Source: an uncultured Porphyromonas sp.
GTDB taxonomy: Bacteria > Bacteroidota > Bacteroidia > Bacteroidales > Porphyromonadaceae
Assembly (NCBI GenBank): GCA_900546675.1
Contig: URDQ01000045.1
Span: forward strand, 1 to 17,088
Direction of reading: 5' to 3'
DNA length: 17,088 nucleotides
Part shown: one piece after another, positions 11,793 through 17,088 of the stretch
How positions within the stretch are numbered: the stretch's first letter is position 1
How the letters are laid out: each line of letters opens with the position of its first letter
Position numbers and translations under genes: made by a program
The notes under the pieces: generated by a model
The model's database searches: none
Told to the model about the DNA's origin: nothing
What the model saw: the letters and a program-made list of their open reading frames with translations, nothing else

Positions 11793-14423
11793 ATGCAACA
11801 GAAACGATTACGTTTTAGCACATTACTCTTGTGCCTCTTGCTCCCGCTCATCGGGCAGCTGCAGGCGCAGACCATAGACTTGGGAGACTTTGCCAATCCC
11901 TCGTCACACTTCAATCAGAGCATCGGGCAGACGGCGCCCTTTGACTTTGATTACCTCAGTAGCGTCACCCAGCAGATCTACACCGCTGCGGAGCTACAAG
12001 GACTAGAGGGCAAGGAGATCACCAAGCTCGCCTTCCAGATCTATTTGTCTGATGGTGAGTCCTACAACACAGAGTACACCAACGACCTCCAGATCTACCT
12101 CACCAACGTATCCGACGACCACTTTGAGCCAGTAGCTGGCAAGTATCACTGGCTACCTATCAATGCCGAGCAGGATCTCTATATGAAGAAGACGATCACG
12201 CTCGATCTGATGGACTTGACCATCAATGGTAATCACGAGACCTCAAAGGCTGGCGTAGACTATCACACGCTAGAGCTAGAGCTCGACAAGCCTTTTGTTT
12301 ACACAGGGCAGTCTATCCTCCTCTCCGTACGCTCTAAGGCTAGTAAGCCTGCCGTTGATGGAGCTGGAAGATCCTATATCGAGTTCTGTAGCTATCCTAA
12401 GAATGTCAAAGAGATGCCCGTCCGCACGATCAATAAAGCGACAGACAAACCTATCAGCGAGGGCTTCGTCGGTGTACTCGGTGAGACCGCTGATCGTGGA
12501 CAGAAGGATCGTGCCGTAATGCGCATCACCTTCCGCGATGCCAGCACGCCTCAGCCTAGCTACGACCCCGTACACCCTGTCGTACAGCTCACCAAGGCTG
12601 GATCTCTAGCCAAGCTGATGCAGGGGATGGATCTCCTCAAGTGCCAGTCCATCACGATATCGGGTCCGATGAATGCTGAGGACTGCCAGACAATCCGTGA
12701 CAACATGGGCAATCTGACAGAGATCAACATCGCAGATGCGACCTTTGCTGAGGATCAGCTACCCGACAGAGCCTTTTACAATATGCCTCTCGTTAGCACG
12801 GTGACACTCCCCCTCACCCTCAAGGTGGTTGGCGAGAGTGCACTAGCTCAGATGGCTCAGCTGGAGGAGGTCCTCCTCGGCAGTCAAGTCACTAAGATAT
12901 GCGATAGTGCCTTTGCACAGAGTAGCCGTCTGACCAAGCTCAGCCCGATGCCTGCGCTGACCACTATTGGTGCTTACGCATTCAAAGAGTGTGTGGCACT
13001 CGCCTCTTTCCCCTGGCCTGAGACACTGACGACACTAGGTATGGAGAGCTTCTCTGGCTCTGGACTCACCGAGGTGCGCCTGCCCAATGTTGCTGTCGTA
13101 CCTAGCACTTGCTTCGCCAGCTGTAAGGCTCTTGCAAAAGTGTATCTCGGAGCCAAGACGACAGAGGTTATGTATGGCGCATTTGCTCAGTGTACGGCGC
13201 TGACAGATATTACTGTCGAGGCTGTGCAGCCGCCTAAGGCTCACATCAGAGCCTTCAATGGGCTCAAGCCTGCGGACATCAGCAGCATCAATCTCTTCGT
13301 ACCTAATGATGCGCAAGAGGCTTACAAGGAGGCTAATGTTTGGAAGGGATTCCACATCGCCCCCATCCCAGGGACTGAGCCACAGATCAAGAAGTATCTA
13401 CTCACCTATCGTGTCATCGGAGAGCACGGCACGCTATCGGCCACAATGGCTATCGGCACCGCAATCCCCTCACAGACAGAGATCGAGGAGCATACGGCTA
13501 TCACCTTTACCGCAGACCCTGATCTTGACTACGTCGTCAAGAGCTTTAAGGTCAATGGTACAGAGACCCCGATGACCGCTGGAGAGCAAAACAGCCAGAC
13601 GTATACGCTCAACATCGAGGCTGCCACAGAGGTAACCGTTGAGTTCGTCCATCGTCCCTATACGGTCACTTACTCTGTACGAGACAATGTGGGAGGTACG
13701 ATCACAGCTACCTACAAGGGGCAGCCTCTCGACTCAGGAGCTACGACAGCTGCCGGGGAGTCTGAGACAATCATCTTCACAGCACATCCCGCAGAGCACT
13801 ACCACGTCAAGAAGTGGGTTGTCAATGGTAAGGAGGGACCCAAGCCTGCTGAAAATAATCAGTGGCAAGTGATCTCTGGCAAGGATTACGTCGTCGAGGT
13901 TATCTTCGAGCGTGACAAGGTCTACTATATGGTCGATGTATCACAGGAGGGCAATGGTGGCCCCATCTACCTAGAGGTAGGTGGCGTACGTAGTGCGCTC
14001 AAGAGCAAAGTGCCTGAGAACATGGACATCCGCGTCTATGTCGAGCCCGACAAGGGCTACCGTCTAGACTATTGGATGGTCAATAAGGAGCGCATCAACC
14101 CTGTCGACGGCTCACTAGAGTACACCACCAAGGCAACGAAGGATCTACGCATCGTAGCCTACTACGCCAAGGAGGAAGAGGGCAACGCCATCGATGCGCC
14201 TACAGCTGCCACGGCAGATGTAGCTATTGCCCTAGAGGGTCAGACGATTACCCTGACCAGCAATACGGGTAGTGCGCTCGGCACCATCGCCCTCTATGAC
14301 TACGCAGGTCGTCTCATCGAGCAGCGTGTCGTAGCCGACAAGCTCTGCACGCTCACCGCTCCACAGGCTGGCGTATACTTACTCTCTATCGGCACGACCA
14401 CTGCAAAGGTCTGTGTCAAGTAA
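11793..14423 (+). CDS. BspA-type LRR surface protein with InlB-like repeats and T9SS sorting domain
   Basis: This is an 876-residue secreted cell-surface protein, probably an adhesin. In order it has: a signal peptide ending at QLQAQ (about 26); a beta-rich N-terminal domain (26-250); and an LRR_5/BspA region (about 270-525) with repeats such as LTTIGAYAFKECVALASF, closing with FVPNDAQEAYKEANVWKGF. Three InlB-B-type repeats start near 531, 620 and 710 (YTVTYSVRDNVGG, VKKWVVNG). A T9SS type A C-terminal domain starts near 810, with YDYAGRLIE and the ending GVYLLSIGTTTAKVCVK. The C-terminal domain implies export by the type IX system and removal at the surface. It is transcribed alone, with its own promoter and terminator. 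The binding partner is unknown. Confidence 0.88.
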   Translation: MQQKRLRFSTLLLCLLLPLIGQLQAQTIDLGDFANPSSHFNQSIGQTAPFDFDYLSSVTQQIYTAAELQGLEGKEITKLAFQIYLSDGESYNTEYTNDLQIYLTNVSDDHFEPVAGKYHWLPINAEQDLYMKKTITLDLMDLTINGNHETSKAGVDYHTLELELDKPFVYTGQSILLSVRSKASKPAVDGAGRSYIEFCSYPKNVKEMPVRTINKATDKPISEGFVGVLGETADRGQKDRAVMRITFRDASTPQPSYDPVHPVVQLTKAGSLAKLMQGMDLLKCQSITISGPMNAEDCQTIRDNMGNLTEINIADATFAEDQLPDRAFYNMPLVSTVTLPLTLKVVGESALAQMAQLEEVLLGSQVTKICDSAFAQSSRLTKLSPMPALTTIGAYAFKECVALASFPWPETLTTLGMESFSGSGLTEVRLPNVAVVPSTCFASCKALAKVYLGAKTTEVMYGAFAQCTALTDITVEAVQPPKAHIRAFNGLKPADISSINLFVPNDAQEAYKEANVWKGFHIAPIPGTEPQIKKYLLTYRVIGEHGTLSATMAIGTAIPSQTEIEEHTAITFTADPDLDYVVKSFKVNGTETPMTAGEQNSQTYTLNIEAATEVTVEFVHRPYTVTYSVRDNVGGTITATYKGQPLDSGATTAAGESETIIFTAHPAEHYHVKKWVVNGKEGPKPAENNQWQVISGKDYVVEVIFERDKVYYMVDVSQEGNGGPIYLEVGGVRSALKSKVPENMDIRVYVEPDKGYRLDYWMVNKERINPVDGSLEYTTKATKDLRIVAYYAKEEEGNAIDAPTAATADVAIALEGQTITLTSNTGSALGTIALYDYAGRLIEQRVVADKLCTLTAPQAGVYLLSIGTTTAKVCVK

Positions 14424-14484
14424 GGTGCTTATGTAGCGCTCACATCCAAGCTTCCTAACCTTACTATATAGGAGGCAACCCGTC

Positions 14485-14544
14485 AGGACGCACGGACGTG
14501 TCACCCACTCATGGGGTAGGCGCGATCCGTGCGTCCTTTTTTTA
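14485..14544 (+). terminator. Intrinsic terminator of the surface protein gene
   Basis: A perfect 12-bp stem aggacgcacgga/tccgtgcgtcct (14485-14496 with 14526-14537) surrounds a 29-nt loop, with a small accc/gggt inner pairing. A run of seven T follows. The stem sequence resembles the ggacgc repeats at 11033-11183. Confidence 0.92.
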
Positions 14545-14581
14545 TTATGGCTGTCCGACTACGCTATTTCGACCCATCTAC

Positions 14582-14609
14582 AGTTTCTCACCTATGAAAC
14601 TCTAGTTTC
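14582..14609. repeat. Alternating agtttc / gaaact inverted repeats
   Basis: agtttc (14582-14587), gaaact (14596-14601) and agtttc (14604-14609) can form two mutually exclusive 6-bp hairpins. The intervening tcacctat is echoed by acccatat after the last unit. Confidence 0.5.
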
Positions 14610-14655
14610 ACCCATATAAGACTCTTACCTGATAGCAATATTTTTATGAAAGGAG

Positions 14656-14679
14656 GGATTAGAGATTAGAAGACAGAGA
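14656..14679. repeat. TTAGAGA-type short repeat
   Basis: ggattagagattagaagacag resembles the stretch at 5841-5866 and lies just upstream of the rho promoter box, as that one lies upstream of parC. Confidence 0.45.
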
Positions 14680-14709
14680 CGGGGGATGCTGTATCTGCAC
14701 ACTTTTTTG

Positions 14710-14717
14710 TACCTTTG
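14710..14717 (+). promoter_or_regulatory. Candidate rho promoter -7 box (TACCTTTG)
   Basis: Full match to TAnnTTTG, preceded by a T-run. No clear TTTG is seen 19-21 nt upstream. Transcription from here would give a leader of nearly 400 nt before rho. Confidence 0.6.
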
Positions 14718-14724
14718 CCTCTAG

Positions 14725-15107
14725 AAGAGGATGAGTCACTAGATCGACGCACTCCCCTCTAGCTGTACAGATACAAAGAGTTGCACGATACGATACAGCT
14801 TGTACGGAGAGGCTTACGATCTGCTACAGAGGTAGATTTGGCTCTGCTTCGACCTAGATTATAACGACCGAGCAGAGCGTCCCATATCACACAGGACTGA
14901 CCCATCACTCAGCCTATTCACACATTACACACCTTACTTAGGTCGACCGAGTATGCTAGCCAGCTGTCTCGCCACAGCATCTGCTAGATCGTTGACTCCG
15001 TTGCCTCTATCATCTCATATGTAGCTCTCCGAGGCTCAGCGTTGTAGCGTGATAGCCCTTTGCAACAAGCCGTAAGGTGCATTTATCCAGCATAACATCA
15101 GTACATC
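14725..15107 (+). promoter_or_regulatory. Long rho leader with hairpin and C-rich, G-poor tract
   Basis: No gene is seen between the promoter box and the rho ATG. An 8-bp stem gctctgct/agcagagc (14841-14848 with 14871-14878) is followed by an unstructured tract at 14881-14940 with 23 C and only 4 G in 60 nt, rich in YC dinucleotides. That composition is typical of Rho-binding (rut) RNA. An autoregulatory Rho-dependent attenuator is inferred, by analogy with the known autoregulation of rho in E. coli. Confidence 0.5.
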
Positions 15108-16979
15108 ATGCAGAAGTACACCATCGTAGATCTCAATGGTATGACGGAAGAGCAACTCAAAGAGGTTGCCTCCCAACTAGAGATTACCAAGATGGCCTCC
15201 GAAAAGAAAGAGGTCATCTACCAAATTCTAGACGCTCAGGCAGAGGCTGTAGCCACCCAAACCGTAGAGCAGCAGAGCAACAAGCGCAAAGAACGACAGA
15301 GCAACTCCCGCAACAACCGATCTAAAGAGGAGAAAAAGGACGCTAAAGACGACAATAACAAGCCAGAGCAAAAGAAAAAATCTAACTCGCGACAGAACAA
15401 GCGCTCCACTAAAACGGATAAGCAAGACGCAGCTAACCAACCCTCTGAGATAGATCGCCAAGAGGCTATCGCTATCGTCGAGGAGGCAGCCGCTACGCAG
15501 TCTGAGGAGAAGGGCGCAAAGCGCAACAACAACAACCAGCGCAACAACAATAATAATAAGGAGCGCAGCAATCGAAACAACAACAAGCGCCAAGAGCAGA
15601 CGAACCAGTCTGACAAGGAGGATAAGCGTCCTCAAACCAAGCAAGAGGCAGAGGAGCAGCGACAGGAGGAGGAGACGCCGATGGTCTTTACCCACCCTGA
15701 TGCGGACTCACTACTTGGCGAGGTACTAAGCGAGTCACACAAAGACCACAAAGAGACAACGGCAGAGGAAGACTCTGACGAACCAGCGCAAAAGGGTAAG
15801 CAACAGAACAACAAAGGTAAAGAGGAGGCGGAAGAGACTTCGTACGACTTCTCCGACATACTGACTGCTAGCGGACTGCTAGAGGTTTCTCAAGAGGGAT
15901 ACGGCTTCCTCCGTAGCTCTGACTACAACTACTTCCCCTCACCGGACGATATCTACGTCCCAGCCGACATGATCAAAAAGTGGCACCTCAAGACGGGTGA
16001 CGTCGTCGAGGGTAGCATACGTCCACCGAAAGGTAATGAGAAGTACTTCCTACTACAGAACATCCTGCTCGTCAATGGACGTCATCCGAAGGAAAATCTG
16101 GATCGTGTCTCCTTTGATATGCTGACACCACTCTTCCCAGAGGAGAAGTTTAAGCTAGAGTCTCAGGGCATCGCAGCTGTCTACGACAAGACCGCTATGC
16201 GCATCGTGGATCTAGTCACCCCCATCGGCAAGGGACAGCGTGGACTCATCGTTGCCCAGCCTAAGACTGGTAAGACGATGCTACTCAAGGACATTGCCAA
16301 TGCAATCTCTGCCAATCATCCTGAGGTCTATATGATCATTCTCCTGATCGATGAGCGTCCCGAGGAGGTGACCGATATGGCTCGCAATGTCAATGCTGAG
16401 GTGGTCGCCTCGACCTTTGACGAACCAGCTGCCAACCATGTGAAGCTCGCTGAGCTAGTGCTAGCTAAGGCTAAGAGTATGGTCGAGAGTGGTCACGATG
16501 TGCTCATCATGCTAGACTCAATCACGCGACTCGCTCGTGCTTACAATACGGTACAGCCTACCTCGGGCAAGATCCTCTCGGGAGGTATCGAGGCTAATGC
16601 CCTACAAAAGCCGAAGCGCTTCTTCGGAGCTGCACGAAACATCGAGCATGGCGGTAGTCTCACCATCTTAGCGACGGCTCTGACAGAGACGGGCTCCAAA
16701 ATGGACGATGTCATCTTTGAGGAGTTCAAGGGTGCTGGCAATATGGAGCTACAGCTTGACCGCCGCCTCTCCAATAAGCGTATCTTCCCCGCTATCGACA
16801 TCCTCGCTAGTAGCACCCGTCGTGATGACCTCCTACTAGACTCGACGACTTTGCAGCGTATGTGGATCCTACGCAACCACCTATCTGATATGAATACGGT
16901 AGAGGCGATGGAGTTTCTCAAGCAGCGCATCGAGCTGACGGAGACCAACCTAGAGTTCCTCGCCTCGATGAACGATTAG
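15108..16979 (+). CDS. rho: Transcription termination factor Rho with large disordered insertion
   Basis: Rho is a hexameric RNA-dependent ATPase helicase that ends transcription. This one has 623 residues against about 420 in E. coli. In order it has: an N-terminal Rho-N helical domain (1-45); a disordered insert (about 46-245) of Asn, Gln, Lys, Glu and Arg with Asn runs near 139-160; a cold-shock RNA-binding domain (GLLEVSQEGYGFLRS, about 253-320); Walker A QPKTGKT (384-390); Walker B IMLDS (Asp470); and the Q- and R-loop region around PTSGKILSGG. ATPase motifs are intact. Long inserts of this kind are known in Bacteroidota Rho, and in Bacteroides thetaiotaomicron one is reported to drive phase separation. 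The start at 15108 gives the expected Rho-N sequence. Confidence 0.96.
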   Translation: MQKYTIVDLNGMTEEQLKEVASQLEITKMASEKKEVIYQILDAQAEAVATQTVEQQSNKRKERQSNSRNNRSKEEKKDAKDDNNKPEQKKKSNSRQNKRSTKTDKQDAANQPSEIDRQEAIAIVEEAAATQSEEKGAKRNNNNQRNNNNNKERSNRNNNKRQEQTNQSDKEDKRPQTKQEAEEQRQEEETPMVFTHPDADSLLGEVLSESHKDHKETTAEEDSDEPAQKGKQQNNKGKEEAEETSYDFSDILTASGLLEVSQEGYGFLRSSDYNYFPSPDDIYVPADMIKKWHLKTGDVVEGSIRPPKGNEKYFLLQNILLVNGRHPKENLDRVSFDMLTPLFPEEKFKLESQGIAAVYDKTAMRIVDLVTPIGKGQRGLIVAQPKTGKTMLLKDIANAISANHPEVYMIILLIDERPEEVTDMARNVNAEVVASTFDEPAANHVKLAELVLAKAKSMVESGHDVLIMLDSITRLARAYNTVQPTSGKILSGGIEANALQKPKRFFGAARNIEHGGSLTILATALTETGSKMDDVIFEEFKGAGNMELQLDRRLSNKRIFPAIDILASSTRRDDLLLDSTTLQRMWILRNHLSDMNTVEAMEFLKQRIELTETNLEFLASMND

Positions 16980-17014
16980 GTCTCGAGGAGCCACTAGCAA
17001 CCAGAGACTTAACG

Positions 17015-17088
17015 ATGTCTTCTAGCACTTCCGCGTATATTCAATTAGTAAATGCAACTCATACCTACAAAAAATGGATCGCACCCTA
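17015..17088 (+). CDS. Possible 5' part of a gene, cut by the window edge
   Basis: An ATG 35 nt after the rho stop opens a frame (MSSSTSAYIQLVNATHTYKK...) with no stop up to the edge, only about 24 codons. No family can be named. No terminator is seen between rho and this frame, so read-through from rho is possible. A later ATG at 17074 in another frame is an alternative start for a different product. Confidence 0.35.
   Translation, partial: MSSSTSAYIQLVNATHTYKKWIAP

Noticed and set aside
15077..15325. 82-codon frame overlapping the rho start
   Set aside because: Out-of-frame shadow of rho with no family likeness.

Overview
The window looks like chromosomal DNA of a Porphyromonas-type member of the Bacteroidota. 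The evidence is: promoter boxes of the TAnnTTTG type, start codons without clear Shine-Dalgarno sequences, a T9SS sorting domain on a BspA-like surface protein, a Rho factor with a long Asn/Lys/Glu-rich insertion, and a Bacteroidota-type ParC. The genus is inferred from family resemblance; no search was run.

Layout. Positions 1-339 are intergenic and hold a symmetric six-box repeat element plus a short palindrome. On the minus strand, reading right to left from about 5.8 kb, a probable operon encodes dipeptidase E (pepE), S-ribosylhomocysteine lyase (luxS), a sugar-phosphate nucleotidyltransferase and an M13 (PepO/neprilysin-like) lipoprotein peptidase. It ends at a strong terminator (1400-1453). 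An exported endonuclease/exonuclease/phosphatase-family protein follows on the same strand. Divergent from pepE, the plus strand carries parC, a predicted outer-membrane barrel protein and an S41 peptidase lipoprotein, joined by two ATGA stop/start overlaps. A bidirectional terminator separates them from a convergent tRNA-Arg(ACG).

A roughly 1.06 kb gene-free stretch (10729-11792) is full of repeats: a perfect 30-bp inverted repeat, a 19-bp tandem duplication, TTAGA-type repeats, and a second copy of the six-box element. It is followed by a large LRR (BspA-type) / InlB-B-repeat surface protein with a T9SS C-terminal domain, then a terminator. Next come a leader of nearly 400 nt with a C-rich, G-poor tract and the rho gene, and a possible partial gene at the right edge.

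The coding genes mostly belong to known families. The least explained signal is the pair of 161-bp intergenic elements at 59-219 and 11306-11466. Both have six near-palindromic CCACGTGG-like boxes with identical 22/22/64/22/22 start spacing around a conserved core. Also notable are the perfect inverted repeat at 11068-11204 and the possible Rho-dependent attenuator upstream of rho.
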